Of a stretch of 64,000 bases of DNA, positions 18,952 through 30,403 are shown piece after piece (positions within the stretch are counted from its first letter, which is position 1; each line of letters starts with the position of its first letter). Source of the DNA: Candidatus Kuenenia stuttgartensis (GTDB taxonomy: Bacteria > Pseudomonadota > Alphaproteobacteria > SMXS01); assembly GCA_943329845.2 (NCBI GenBank), contig CALQFM020000003.1, forward strand, positions 1 to 64,000, written 5' to 3'. Position numbers and translations under genes: made by a program. The notes below the pieces were generated by a model. That model did not search any database and was not told the origin of the DNA. It saw nothing but the letters and a program-made list of their open reading frames with translations.

Positions 18952-19299
18952 TCAAAGGATTTCCAGCACCGATTCCGGCGGGCGGCCGATGCGGGCCTTG
19001 CCGCCCGCCAGCACGATGGGCCGCTCGATCAGCACTGGATTCTCCACCATGGCTTGGATGAGCTGCGCCCGGCTCAGCGCCGGGTTGTCGAGCGACAGCG
19101 CCTTGTAGGGCGGCTCCTGTCGGCGCATTGCCTCGCGGGGCTCCCTGCCGAGCTTCTCGAGGATGGCGTCCAGTTCGGCCGCCGAGGGCGGCGTCTTCAG
19201 ATACTCGATTACCTCGGGCTCGATGCCCTTCTCCTGCAACAGCGCGAGGGTTTCGCGCGACTTGGTGCAGCGCGGGTTGTGATAGATTGTGACTGTCAT
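18952..19299 (-). CDS. arsC: glutaredoxin-dependent arsenate reductase
   Basis: MTVTIYHNPRCTKSRETLALLQEKGIEPEVIEYLKTPPS; RPIVLAGGKARIGRPPE. Confidence 0.92.
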   Translation of the reverse strand: MTVTIYHNPRCTKSRETLALLQEKGIEPEVIEYLKTPPSAAELDAILEKLGREPREAMRRQEPPYKALSLDNPALSRAQLIQAMVENPVLIERPIVLAGGKARIGRPPESVLEIL

Positions 19300-19388
19300 C
19301 GCCGTGTTCCTGTTGTCCATGGTTTCTAAGACCATGCCGCGAGGACGAGTGCAAGCCGCGGCGCAAGTGATATCCAGGCTCTCAGTTA

Positions 19389-19416
19389 TTGACACTCATT
19401 CGCAGGACGCTATATA
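19389..19416 (+). promoter_or_regulatory. Candidate sigma70-type promoter for bfd
   Basis: TTGACA-N16-TATATA, 25 nt before the ATG of bfd. Confidence 0.55.
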
Positions 19417-19441
19417 CAATCCCTACTGGAGTGCGAATCGA

Positions 19442-19642
19442 ATGTACGTTTGCATCTGCAACGCCTTGCGCGAGAGCCAGATCCGGGAAGTGGCCGTGGA
19501 ACGCCCGGCCGCGTCCGCGAAAGAGATTTACGCCGTGCTCGGCGTCGATCCCGACTGCGGCACCTGCCTGCATTACGCGCAGGACGTGATCGATGCGGAA
19601 CGCGCCAAGCTCGCCGCTCCCGTGGAGCTCGTCTCCCTCTGA
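19442..19642 (+). CDS. bfd: bacterioferritin-associated ferredoxin
   Basis: MYVCICNALRESQIREVA ... DPDCGTCLHYA: CxC and CxxC [2Fe-2S] ligands. Confidence 0.9.
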   Translation: MYVCICNALRESQIREVAVERPAASAKEIYAVLGVDPDCGTCLHYAQDVIDAERAKLAAPVELVSL

Positions 19643-19739
19643 GCCGTCGTGCCGCGTTATTTTTTGACCGCGGCGAGCGACGGACCTATCCTGATTGCTG
19701 AACGTTCATCGTCGCAGGCCGGCGATTACAGGAGGTGTC

Positions 19740-20225
19740 ATGAAGGGCGACAAGCAGGTAATCCAGTTCCTCAATCTGGCCCTCAAGAACGAACTCACCG
19801 CCGTCAACCAGTACTTCCTGCATGCGCGGATGCTGAAGAACTGGGGCTTGAACAAGCTCGGCGACTACGAGTACGAAGAATCCATCGACGAGATGAAGCA
19901 TGCGGACAAGCTGATCAACCGCATCCTGTTTCTCGAAGGCCTGCCCAACCTGCAGGATCTGAACCGGCTGCGTATCGGCGAGAACGTGGCCGAGATTCTC
20001 AAGGCCGATCTCGACACCGAAATGGAGGCCTGCCCGCTCCTGCGCGACGCCATCGCCCATTGCGAGACCGTGCGTGACTACATCTCGCGCGAGTTGTTCG
20101 AGGACATTCTGGAATCGGAGGAGGAGCACATCGACTTCCTCGAAACCCAGCTCGACCTGATCGAGAAGGTCGGCATCCAGAACTACCTTCAGTCCCAGAT
20201 GGGCGGCGGCGACGAAGAGAGCTGA
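19740..20225 (+). CDS. bfr: bacterioferritin
   Basis: [36 protein letters not shown]; ferroxidase E...ExxH residues; RBS aggaggt. Confidence 0.95.
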   Translation: MKGDKQVIQFLNLALKNELTAVNQYFLHARMLKNWGLNKLGDYEYEESIDEMKHADKLINRILFLEGLPNLQDLNRLRIGENVAEILKADLDTEMEACPLLRDAIAHCETVRDYISRELFEDILESEEEHIDFLETQLDLIEKVGIQNYLQSQMGGGDEES

Positions 20226-20333
20226 GGGTTTTGTCTCACGCTCCCGCATCACCCCGGCGCGGAGCGCTCTCACTGACAATCAAGTCGCCAGGTCAGGAAC
20301 CTGCTCGCCGGCCCGTGACGGCTGAAGGTCGAG

Positions 20334-22316
20334 CTAAATCCCCCGTCCCTTGAACCAGTCTGGATCCTCTTCATCGGGGATTTCCGAACGGCCCCACAGG
20401 ATGCGGGCGACGATGTGCTCGGCGGCCTGGTCGGGGCTCATCGCGGTGGTGTCGATGACCACTTCCGGGTTCAGCGGCGGCTCATAGGGGCTGTCGATGC
20501 CGGTGAAGTTCTTGAGCTGGCCGGCGCGGGCCTTCTTGTAGAGGCCTTTCACGTCGCGCCTTTCAGCCTCGGCCAGCGGCGTGTCGACGAACACCTCGAT
20601 GAACTCGCCTGCCGGCAGCATGGAGCGCACCATGTCGCGCTCGGCGCGGAACGGGCTGATGAAGGCGGCGAGCACGATCAGGCCCGCGTCGGCCATCAGC
20701 TTGGCCACCTCGCCGACGCGGCGGACGTTCTCGACCCGGTCGGCGTCGGTGAAGCCCAGGTCCTTGTTGAGGCCGTGGCGGATGTTGTCGCCGTCGAGCA
20801 GGAAGGAGTGCTTGCCCAGCGCGAACAGCCGCTTCTCTACCAGGTTGGCGATGGTCGACTTGCCCGAACCCGACAGGCCGGTGAACCATAGCAGCCGCGG
20901 CCGCTGGCCCTTTTGTGCCGCGTGCGCCTCGCGGTCGATGTCGATCGCCTGCCAGTGCACGTTTTGCGCCCGGCGCAGCGAGAAGTTGACCAGCCCGGCG
21001 GCGACCGTGGCATTGGTCATCTTGTCGATCAGGATGAAGCCGCCCAGGTCGCGCGAGGTCTCGTAGGGCTCGAACACCAGCGGCCGGTCGGTCGACAGAT
21101 TGGCGATACCGATGGCATTGAGGCCCAGGGTCTTGGCCGCCAGGTGCTCCATGGTGTTGACGTTCACCTGGTACTTCGGCGGCTGGACCACGGCGGTGAC
21201 CATCTGGGTGCCCAGCTTCAGCCAGTAGGGCCGGCCGGGCAGCATCTCGTCGTCGGCCATCCAGATGATGGTGGTCTCGAACTGGTCGGCCACCTGCGGC
21301 GGCGCGCCGGCGGCGGCGATGACGTCGCCGCGCGAGCAATCGACCTCGTCGGCCAGGGTGATGGTGACCGACTGGCCGATGACGGCCAATGGCAGGTCGC
21401 CGTCGAAGGTGACGACCCGGGCGACGGTCGAGGAGCGGCCCGAGGGCAGGATGCGGACGGGATCGCCGGGCGACACGCTGCCCCCGGCGATGAGGCCCGA
21501 GAATCCGCGGAAATCCAGGTTGGGCCGGTTGACCCACTGCACCGGCATGCGGAAGGGGCCCGTCGATGCCGGATCGTCGCCGATCTCCACCGTTTCCAGG
21601 TGATCGAGCAGAACCGGGCCGGTGTACCAGGGCGTCGCATCGCTGCGGGTGGTGATGTTATCGCCCCGCAGGCCTGAGATCGGGATCGGGATGAAAGCGT
21701 CGATACCTATGCTCTCGGCGAAGGCGCGATAGTCGGCGACGATGCGGTCGAACGTCGCATGGTCGTAGTTCACCAGATCCATCTTGTTGATGGCCAGCAC
21801 CAGGTGACGGATGCCGATCAGCCGCGCGAGGTAGGAATGGCGACGCGTCTGGGTCAGCACGCCCTTGCGCGCGTCGATCAGGATGACGGCCAGGTCGGCG
21901 GTCGAGGCGCCGGTCACCATGTTGCGGGTGTATTGCTCATGGCCGGGCGTGTCGGCGACGATGAATTTCCTGCGGTCGGTCGAGAAGAACCGGTAGGCCA
22001 CGTCGATGGTGATGCCCTGTTCGCGCTCGGCGGCGAGCCCGTCGACCAGCAGTGCGAAGTCGATCTCGTCCCCCTGGGTGCCGACCCGCTTGCTGTCCGC
22101 CTCCAGCGCGGCGAGCTGGTCCTCGAAGATCATCTTCGAATCGTAGAGCAGCCGGCCGATCAGCGTCGACTTGCCGTCGTCGACGCTGCCGCAGGTGATG
22201 AAGCGAAGCAGGCTCTTGTGCTGGTGTTGCAGCAGGTAGGCGTCGATATCCTCGGCGATGAGGTCCTGCGCCTTGTAGGCGCTGGCCTTCGAGGCATCGG
22301 ACAGGGGCGTGGCCAT
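20334..22316 (-). CDS. cysNC: bifunctional sulfate adenylyltransferase subunit 1 / adenylylsulfate kinase
   Basis: [20 protein letters not shown] GTPase; [13 protein letters not shown]-terminal kinase [21 protein letters not shown]. Confidence 0.94.
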   Translation of the reverse strand: MATPLSDASKASAYKAQDLIAEDIDAYLLQHQHKSLLRFITCGSVDDGKSTLIGRLLYDSKMIFEDQLAALEADSKRVGTQGDEIDFALLVDGLAAEREQGITIDVAYRFFSTDRRKFIVADTPGHEQYTRNMVTGASTADLAVILIDARKGVLTQTRRHSYLARLIGIRHLVLAINKMDLVNYDHATFDRIVADYRAFAESIGIDAFIPIPISGLRGDNITTRSDATPWYTGPVLLDHLETVEIGDDPASTGPFRMPVQWVNRPNLDFRGFSGLIAGGSVSPGDPVRILPSGRSSTVARVVTFDGDLPLAVIGQSVTITLADEVDCSRGDVIAAAGAPPQVADQFETTIIWMADDEMLPGRPYWLKLGTQMVTAVVQPPKYQVNVNTMEHLAAKTLGLNAIGIANLSTDRPLVFEPYETSRDLGGFILIDKMTNATVAAGLVNFSLRRAQNVHWQAIDIDREAHAAQKGQRPRLLWFTGLSGSGKSTIANLVEKRLFALGKHSFLLDGDNIRHGLNKDLGFTDADRVENVRRVGEVAKLMADAGLIVLAAFISPFRAERDMVRSMLPAGEFIEVFVDTPLAEAERRDVKGLYKKARAGQLKNFTGIDSPYEPPLNPEVVIDTTAMSPDQAAEHIVARILWGRSEIPDEEDPDWFKGRGI

Positions 22317-23260
22317 CAGAAATAGCCCTCCTGCTTCTTCTTCTCCATGGAGGCCGACTGGTCGTGATCGATGGCACGGCCCTGGCGCTCCGACGTCGTC
22401 GTCAGCAGCATCTCCTGGATCACTTCCGGCAGGGTCGCGGCCTCGCTGACCACGGCGCCGGTGAGCGGATAGCAGCCGAGCGTACGGAAGCGGATCGGCC
22501 GCAGCACCGGCTCCTCGCCCGGCTTCAGCGGGAACCGCTCGTCGTCCACCATCAGCAGCAGGCCGTCGCGCTCGACGGTCGGACGCATTTCCGAGAAGTA
22601 CAGCGGCACGATGGGGATGTTTTCCAGGTGGATGTACTGCCAGATATCCAGCTCGGTCCAGTTGGAGATCGGGAACACGCGGATGCTCTCGCCCTTGGCC
22701 TTGCGGGCGTTGTAGAGCCGCCACAGCTCGGGCCTCTGGTTTTTCGGGTCCCAGCGGTGATTGGCCGAGCGGAACGAGAAGATGCGCTCCTTGGCGCGGC
22801 TCTTCTCCTCGTCGCGGCGGGCGCCGCCGAAGGCCACGTCGAAGCCGTACAGGTCCAGTGCCTGCTTCAGGCCCTCGGTCTTCCACATGTCGGTATGCAG
22901 CGGGCCGTGGTCGAAGGGGTTGATGCCCTTCTCCTTGGCCTCCGGGTTCTGATGAACGATCAGCTCCATGCCGCTTTCGCGCGCCATGCGTTCGCGCATC
23001 TCGTACATCGCCTTGAACTTCCAGGTCGTGTCGACATGGAGCATGGGGAACGGCGGCGCCGAGGGATAGAACGCCTTGCGCGCCAGGTGCAGCATGCAGG
23101 CGCTGTCCTTGCCGACGGAATACAGCATCACCGGGTTCTCGGCCTCGGCGACCACCTCGCGGAAGATGTGGATGGATTCAGCTTCCAGCCGCTGGAGATG
23201 GGTCAGCCGCGCTGTGGAAATCTGTGCTTCGCTGCTGGTCGCCTTTGCCGTCGTGCTCAC
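22316..23260 (-). CDS. cysD: sulfate adenylyltransferase subunit 2
   Basis: [70 protein letters not shown] start inferred. Confidence 0.93.
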   Translation of the reverse strand: MSTTAKATSSEAQISTARLTHLQRLEAESIHIFREVVAEAENPVMLYSVGKDSACMLHLARKAFYPSAPPFPMLHVDTTWKFKAMYEMRERMARESGMELIVHQNPEAKEKGINPFDHGPLHTDMWKTEGLKQALDLYGFDVAFGGARRDEEKSRAKERIFSFRSANHRWDPKNQRPELWRLYNARKAKGESIRVFPISNWTELDIWQYIHLENIPIVPLYFSEMRPTVERDGLLLMVDDERFPLKPGEEPVLRPIRFRTLGCYPLTGAVVSEAATLPEVIQEMLLTTTSERQGRAIDHDQSASMEKKKQEGYF

Positions 23261-23449
23261 GCCTTGAAATCCCGTCGGTGCCCCTGTGCACGCCGCATAT
23301 AGACACATCGGCGCCCTCCGACAAGCGAACGGAGCCGACGCGCGGCAAAAATGGAGCGCTCCATGACAGCCGCGCGACACGAGGTCGGAACAGAGTGTGG
23401 AGGCAAGTTCGGCTTATCGGCCGATAGGAGGCGGGCCTCCCCTCCAACC

Positions 23450-24688
23450 CTAAGCCGCCTTGCCGCCGGTCGGGATCTGGTTGAACGGCAGGTCCTTGTC
23501 GACGCGGATGTCGCCCGGCATGCCGAGGACGCGCTCGGCGATGATGTTGCGCATGATCTCGTCGGTGCCGCCGGCGATGCGGCCGGCCGGCGAGCCCAGC
23601 AGCGTCCATGGATAGGCGGCGCGTTGCACCGCGAGGTTGGGATCCGCAATGACGCCGGCCATGTCCGCCAGATCCATGCCGTAAGACGCCATGTTCTGCT
23701 TCTGCGGACCCTGGATCAGCTTGGCGATGGAGGATTCCGGACCGGGCGTGTCGCCGCGCGACAGCGCCGACAGGGTACGGGCATTGACGTTGCGCACGCC
23801 GGCCTCGCGCACATACCAGTCGGCCAGCTTCTCGCGCACCGCCTGGTTGTTGATCAGCGGGCCGTCGTCGTCCTCGAGCGAACGTGCCAGCTCGAACAGA
23901 CCGTCCCAGCTCACGCCGCCGCCGGCCGCGCCGCCCGAGGCGCCCACCGCGAGACGCTCGTTCATCAGCAGGGTCATCGCGACGTTCCAGCCGTTGCCGA
24001 CCTCGCTGATGCGGTTCGAGTCAGGGATGCGCACGTCGGTCAGGTAGACCTCGTTGAAATGCGCGGCGCCGGAAATCTGCTTGATCGGCCGCGGCTCGAT
24101 GCCCGGCGTCTTCATGTCGACGATGAAGAAGGTCAGGCCCTTGTGCTTGGGCACGGTCGGATCGGTGCGGGTGACCAGGATCGCCCAGTCGGACTGGTGC
24201 GCGCCCGACGACCAGATCTTCTGGCCGTTGACCACCCACTCGTCGCCATCCTTCACCGCGCGGGTGCGCAGCGCCGCAAGGTCCGAGCCGCCCGCCGGCT
24301 CGGAGAACAGCTGGCACCAGATGACGTCGGCGCGGGCCATCGGCGGCAGGTGCGTCTTCTTCTGCTCCTCGGTGCCATGGACCATCAGCATGGGGCCGGT
24401 CATGCCCAGGCCAACCACCAGCATGGCGGCGGACGGCGGCGCGACCTTGGATTCCTCCTGCGACCAGATCACTGACTTGATCGGCGGAAGGCCCTGCCCC
24501 CCATATTCCTTCGGCCAGTTCAGGCACGCCCAGCCGGCGTCGTACTTGGTGCGCTGCCATTCCTTGCAGACTTCCTGCACATGGCCGGCGGCCATCCGCT
24601 CGCGCCAGCCCACGGGCGCGTTCTTGGCCAGCCAGGCGCGCACTTCGGCGCGGAACTCGGCTTCCTCGGGCGTGTCGTTGAAATCCAT
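23450..24688 (-). CDS. acyl-CoA dehydrogenase family protein
   Basis: MDFNDTPEEAEFRAEVRAWL; QLFSEPAGGSDLAALRTRAV; GGTDEIMRNIIAERVLGMP. Confidence 0.93.
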   Translation of the reverse strand: MDFNDTPEEAEFRAEVRAWLAKNAPVGWRERMAAGHVQEVCKEWQRTKYDAGWACLNWPKEYGGQGLPPIKSVIWSQEESKVAPPSAAMLVVGLGMTGPMLMVHGTEEQKKTHLPPMARADVIWCQLFSEPAGGSDLAALRTRAVKDGDEWVVNGQKIWSSGAHQSDWAILVTRTDPTVPKHKGLTFFIVDMKTPGIEPRPIKQISGAAHFNEVYLTDVRIPDSNRISEVGNGWNVAMTLLMNERLAVGASGGAAGGGVSWDGLFELARSLEDDDGPLINNQAVREKLADWYVREAGVRNVNARTLSALSRGDTPGPESSIAKLIQGPQKQNMASYGMDLADMAGVIADPNLAVQRAAYPWTLLGSPAGRIAGGTDEIMRNIIAERVLGMPGDIRVDKDLPFNQIPTGGKAA

Positions 24689-24826
24689 GGTCCCGTTCCT
24701 TTTCGTCCATCGGCGAATGACAGCCAGCGTTATACGCGCTTGCTGGCGTCTGGTTCTGTCGGGGCGAAACGCTAGCACGCCCGGCGCGGAGGATGCAGTT
24801 GAAAAAAGCGTGCGTGAAGGCAGCCT

Positions 24827-25759
24827 TCAGCGGCCGTCGCGCACGGCGACGGCCGTATCGGCGAAATCGGTGAACAGGCCATCGATGCCGAGGGCGAGGA
24901 ATGCGCGCAGCTCGGCCCTGATATCGGCGAAACCCTCGCCGACCTTGTCGTCACGGAATGTGTAGGGATGCACCATCAGCCCCAGCATGTGGGCCTGCGT
25001 CACATAGCCGGTATCCTTCCCCTGCGCGTCGATCAGCATCGCCTTGTAGGGTCCGACGCCATCGGCGAAGGCGGCGGCGTCGCCGAGCATGACGGTCTCG
25101 CGGCCGTCCTCCACGCCAACCAGTACGATCAGCGGAATGCGGGTCTTGTTCCGCAGGCTCCGCAGGAAGTCGGGATCGAAGGACTGGATGAACACCGGCA
25201 AGCCGCCCGGCCCGAAACCATATTGCCCCAGCGCGTTGAGCAGAGGCGCGGTGAAATTGTGGTCCAGGGCGGCCAGCGCGGCCGGATCCTTGGCTTCCGG
25301 ATAGACGCCGACCTTGCCGTCGCGGGCCAGCTCCAGGATCTCCTCGAAGCGCGGGATCAGGAACTTGCCGTCGTCCGTCTTGCTGCGCCCCGGGAAGGCC
25401 TGGCGCGCCCGCAGGGTGCGCAATTCGGCGAAGGTGAAGTCCTCGGCGTACCAGTCGGGCTCGGCCTTGCCGGCCTTCACCGTCTTCCGGGCGGCGAACT
25501 CCGGGTGGTCGGCCACGTCGGTCGAATCGCTCAGCCAGCGATCGTGCCGCGCGACCAGGATCCCGTCCGACGTGAACACCAGGTCTGGCTCGATGAAGTC
25601 GGCGCCCATGTCGATGGCCTTCTCATAGGCCTCGATGGTGTGCTCGGGCAGGTAGCCGCTGGCGCCGCGATGGGCGATGACGACGGGCTTGGCGCCGGCC
25701 AAGGCGGGAAGCGGCGCCATCGAGAGACATAAGAGAAGGACGGCAAGCAGCTTCATCAC
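24827..25759 (-). CDS. glpQ: glycerophosphodiester phosphodiesterase (paralog 1)
   Basis: VVIAHRGASGYLPEHTIEAYEKAIDMGADFIEPDL; signal peptide. Confidence 0.93.
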   Translation of the reverse strand: MMKLLAVLLLCLSMAPLPALAGAKPVVIAHRGASGYLPEHTIEAYEKAIDMGADFIEPDLVFTSDGILVARHDRWLSDSTDVADHPEFAARKTVKAGKAEPDWYAEDFTFAELRTLRARQAFPGRSKTDDGKFLIPRFEEILELARDGKVGVYPEAKDPAALAALDHNFTAPLLNALGQYGFGPGGLPVFIQSFDPDFLRSLRNKTRIPLIVLVGVEDGRETVMLGDAAAFADGVGPYKAMLIDAQGKDTGYVTQAHMLGLMVHPYTFRDDKVGEGFADIRAELRAFLALGIDGLFTDFADTAVAVRDGR

Positions 25760-25807
25760 GGTTTCCTCGGTTCGCGCGCACGGTAGGGCGCGATGATGTC
25801 CGTACCG

Positions 25808-26734
25808 TTACAGACTTCGGACGAACTCGTCGCGGACGGTGAGCGCCGTGTCGGCGAAATCCGAGAACCCGCCGTCGATGCCCGCGGCGAAATAGGCGAG
25901 CATCTCCTCCCGCACATTCTCGAAGCCGGGACCGACGGCATCGTCACGGAACGTCCAGGGATGCACCTGCATGCCAAGCGCGTGGGCCTGCTCGATGATC
26001 CCCGTCGACCGCCTGGTGACCGGATCGAGCAGCAGGGATTTCTGCGGGCCGATCGCCGCCGCCACGGTAGCGGCCTGCTCCAGCGCGACGTGAGGCACGC
26101 CGCTTCCGCCATCCACCAGAAGCTGGGTGAGCCGGATGCCGGTCAGCGGCCGGATGCGCCGCAGGAACGCGTGATCGAAGGACTGGATGTAGAGATTGTC
26201 GCGGTCCGGGCCGTAGCCGTGATTGGCCAGCGCCTTCAGCAGCGGCGGGATGAAGTCCAGGCCCATCGCCAGCAGGTCGTCCGGATGCTTGATCTCGGGG
26301 TGGAAGCCGATGGTCGCGCCCCGCCGCGCCTCGCCGTCGTACAGCAATTGCAACAGCTCCTCGAAGGTCAGGATGGGATAGCGGCCATCCATGTCCTTCG
26401 ACCGGCCGGGAAAGGGCTGACGTGCGCGCAGCGTCCGGATTTCGGCGAGGGTGAAGTCCTCCACGTACCAGTCCGGCTCGGCCTTGCCAGGCTTCACCAC
26501 GCGCCGGCTGGCGAATTCGGGATGGTCGGCCACGTCGGTCGTCGTGCCGAGGTATCGGTCGTGCCGCACCACCAGTCTTGCGTCGCTTGTCATGACCAGG
26601 TCGGGCTCGACGGCATCGGCGCCCATGTCGAGCGCCATGGTATAGGCAGCGCTGGTATGCTCGGGCGCATAGCCGCTGGCGCCGCGATGGGCGATGACGA
26701 TGGGCTTGCGCCCGGTCAGGGTCTTGAGCTTCAT
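25808..26734 (-). CDS. glpQ: glycerophosphodiester phosphodiesterase (paralog 2)
   Basis: IVIAHRGASGYAPEHTSAAYTMALDMGADAVEPDL; tandem with the preceding GlpQ; no obvious signal peptide. Confidence 0.92.
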   Translation of the reverse strand: MKLKTLTGRKPIVIAHRGASGYAPEHTSAAYTMALDMGADAVEPDLVMTSDARLVVRHDRYLGTTTDVADHPEFASRRVVKPGKAEPDWYVEDFTLAEIRTLRARQPFPGRSKDMDGRYPILTFEELLQLLYDGEARRGATIGFHPEIKHPDDLLAMGLDFIPPLLKALANHGYGPDRDNLYIQSFDHAFLRRIRPLTGIRLTQLLVDGGSGVPHVALEQAATVAAAIGPQKSLLLDPVTRRSTGIIEQAHALGMQVHPWTFRDDAVGPGFENVREEMLAYFAAGIDGGFSDFADTALTVRDEFVRSL

Positions 26735-26832
26735 GGGGTTCCCGTCACGGTTCGCCGGGAAAGGTAGCGGCGAACGGTGTTTATGCCCATATCCTTGTCC
26801 GTAACGATCGATTAGATGCCCGGGAGGCAGAT

Positions 26833-27474
26833 TTGAGAACCCTCGTCGCCGCTGGCGTAACCAACATCGCCCTGCTGTCCTGCGCGGTCCTGACCTCCAG
26901 TGTCTTGGCTGCCGAGCCGGTGAAGATGTATCCGTTCGAGAAGGCGACGCTCACCTATGCGGTCACCGGCGCCCAGCAGGGCACCCAGACCATCTACATC
27001 AAGGATTACGGCCGAATCACCGCCCAGCACTACGAGGCGACCGTGCCGGCGGAACAGGGTGCCCAGCAGATCAACGTGTCGACCTTCACCGACCCGCAAT
27101 GGATCTACACCTACGATTTCGCGGCCAAGCAGGGCACGCGGGCGCCCAACGAGCAGGCCGCCGCCGCGGCGAGCGCCAAGAGCGGCCTCGACTTCTTCGA
27201 GAAGATGACCCTTGCGCAGGGCGGAAAACGCGCCGGTAAGGACAATTTCAACGGCACGCCCTGCACCGTCTGGGACTTGGGCGGCAACACCGGCACCAAG
27301 CTGTGCATCGATGACCGCATGGTCATGCAGTACATGCGCACCAGCACCGACATGATGCAGGGAAACATCGAATTGCAGAGCGCGACTGTCGGTACGGTCG
27401 ACGAGGAGCGTTTCCAGCGCCCTGATGCCGCCTACCAGGACGTCGACATGTCGCAGGGGCCGCCACGGAAGTAG
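26833..27474 (+). CDS. predicted exported protein of unknown function
   Basis: TTG start; signal peptide MRTLVAAGVTNIALLSCAVLTSSVLAAEP; coding-like composition. Confidence 0.7.
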   Translation: MRTLVAAGVTNIALLSCAVLTSSVLAAEPVKMYPFEKATLTYAVTGAQQGTQTIYIKDYGRITAQHYEATVPAEQGAQQINVSTFTDPQWIYTYDFAAKQGTRAPNEQAAAAASAKSGLDFFEKMTLAQGGKRAGKDNFNGTPCTVWDLGGNTGTKLCIDDRMVMQYMRTSTDMMQGNIELQSATVGTVDEERFQRPDAAYQDVDMSQGPPRK

Positions 27475-27485
27475 CGGTTGGGACT

Positions 27486-27504
27486 GGCGGAAACCCGCCG
27501 TTTT
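27486..27504 (+). terminator. Candidate terminator
   Basis: GGCGG-aaacc-CGCC stem followed by GTTTT. Confidence 0.55.
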
Positions 27505-27566
27505 CGCGACTCATTCGCAGCTGGGTGGAAAATTCACCCGAATTCTTGACAAGATCGCTCCGATTT

Positions 27567-27584
27567 AGTCAAACGCCGTTGACT
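27567..27584. promoter_or_regulatory. Palindrome upstream of suf regulator
   Basis: AGTCAA-acgccg-TTGACT perfect inverted repeat, ~100 bp before the regulator start. Confidence 0.5.
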
Positions 27585-27611
27585 CATGGGGCGGCTTACC
27601 CCATCTGATGC

Positions 27612-27636
27612 ATACCGTACCAAATCGGTGCGGTAT
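27612..27636. promoter_or_regulatory. Candidate autoregulatory operator or 5'UTR hairpin of the suf operon
   Basis: ATACCGTACC-aaatc-GGTGCGGTAT inverted repeat, 9 of 10 paired positions, 30 bp before the regulator ATG. Confidence 0.55.
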
Positions 27637-27666
27637 CTTCGGCGTTATCGAACGGGGACCTCATCC

Positions 27667-28140
27667 ATGATCCGCCTGACGCGGCTGGCAGATTACGCGG
27701 TGCTGCTGATGACCCATCTGGGTCATGAGTTCGCGCGCAATCCCGACCGCATCCACAACGCGGGCGGGCTGTCGGCCGAAACCCACATTCCCATGCCGAC
27801 GGTGAGCAAGCTGCTGGGCGTGATGTCGCGCGGCAGTCTGCTGACGTCCCATCGCGGACAGGCTGGCGGCTATACGCTGGCACGCTCGCCAGCGGCGATC
27901 TCGGTCGCCGATATCGTCGGCGCGGTCGACGGGCCCATCGCCCTCACCGACTGCCTGACCGACACCAGCGACTGCGGCATCGAATCGCTCTGCGGCGTGC
28001 GCACCAGCTGGCAGAAGATCAACAAGGCCGTCGCCGGCGCACTCGGCGGGATCAGCCTTGCCGAGTTGTGCGCCGACCAGCTCGCCATGTTCCCGCCGCG
28101 CGTCCCGGCGCCGCGCGGAACCATCGCAGACGTGCAGTAA
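27667..28140 (+). CDS. Rrf2-family SUF system Fe-S regulator
   Basis: MIRLTRLADYAVLLMTHL; CLTDTSDCGIESLCGVRTSWQKIN cysteine cluster; heads suf operon. Confidence 0.88.
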   Translation: MIRLTRLADYAVLLMTHLGHEFARNPDRIHNAGGLSAETHIPMPTVSKLLGVMSRGSLLTSHRGQAGGYTLARSPAAISVADIVGAVDGPIALTDCLTDTSDCGIESLCGVRTSWQKINKAVAGALGGISLAELCADQLAMFPPRVPAPRGTIADVQ

Positions 28141-28155
28141 GGAAGCCTGAACCCC

Positions 28156-29625
<1,470 letters not shown>

Positions 29626-29650
29626 GGCGCTGAAGGAAACGGAACAGACA

Positions 29651-30400
29651 ATGCTGGAAATCAAGAACCTGCACGCGGCCGTCGACGGCAAGGAAATCCT
29701 GAAGGGCATCGACCTGACGGTGAAGGCGGGCGAAGTGCACGCGATCATGGGGCCGAACGGCTCCGGCAAGTCGACGCTCGCCTATGTGCTGGCCGGCCGC
29801 GCCGGCTATGAGGTGACCGAGGGCTCCGTGTCCTATGACGGCAAGGACCTGCTGGCTATGTCGGCCGACGAGCGCGCCCGCGACGGCGTGTTCCTGGGCT
29901 TCCAGTATCCTGTCGAGCTGCCCGGGGTGAACGGCATGACGTTCCTGCGCACCGCCGCCAACGCCGTGCGTCGGCACCGCGGCCTGCCCGAGCTGGACGG
30001 CATCGATTTCCTCAAGCTGCTGCGCCAGAAGGCGTCGCTGCTGGAGATGGACGATTCGCTGCTGAAGCGCGCCGTGAACGTCGGCTTCTCCGGCGGCGAG
30101 AAGAAGCGCAACGAGATCGCCCAGATGGCCGTGCTCGACCCGCACCTGATGGTGCTGGACGAGACCGATTCCGGGCTCGACATCGACGCGCTGAAGATCG
30201 TCTCGAAGGGCATCAACGCCCTGCGCGGCCCGGACAAGGCGACCGTGCTGGTCACCCATTACCAGCGGCTGCTGTCCTATGTGGAGCCGGATGTCGTGCA
30301 CATCCTGGCGCGCGGCAGGATCGTCGCCTCGGGCGGCAAGGAGCTGGCGCTGGAGCTGGAGCGCGACGGCTACATCAACTACGTGCCGGAGGCGGCGTAG
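29651..30400 (+). CDS. sufC: Fe-S cluster assembly ATPase SufC
   Basis: MLEIKNLHAAVDGKEILKGIDL; GPNGSGKSTLAYVLAG; FSGGEKKRNEI; DETDSGLDIDALK. Confidence 0.97.
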   Translation: MLEIKNLHAAVDGKEILKGIDLTVKAGEVHAIMGPNGSGKSTLAYVLAGRAGYEVTEGSVSYDGKDLLAMSADERARDGVFLGFQYPVELPGVNGMTFLRTAANAVRRHRGLPELDGIDFLKLLRQKASLLEMDDSLLKRAVNVGFSGGEKKRNEIAQMAVLDPHLMVLDETDSGLDIDALKIVSKGINALRGPDKATVLVTHYQRLLSYVEPDVVHILARGRIVASGGKELALELERDGYINYVPEAA

Positions 30401-30403
30401 GCC

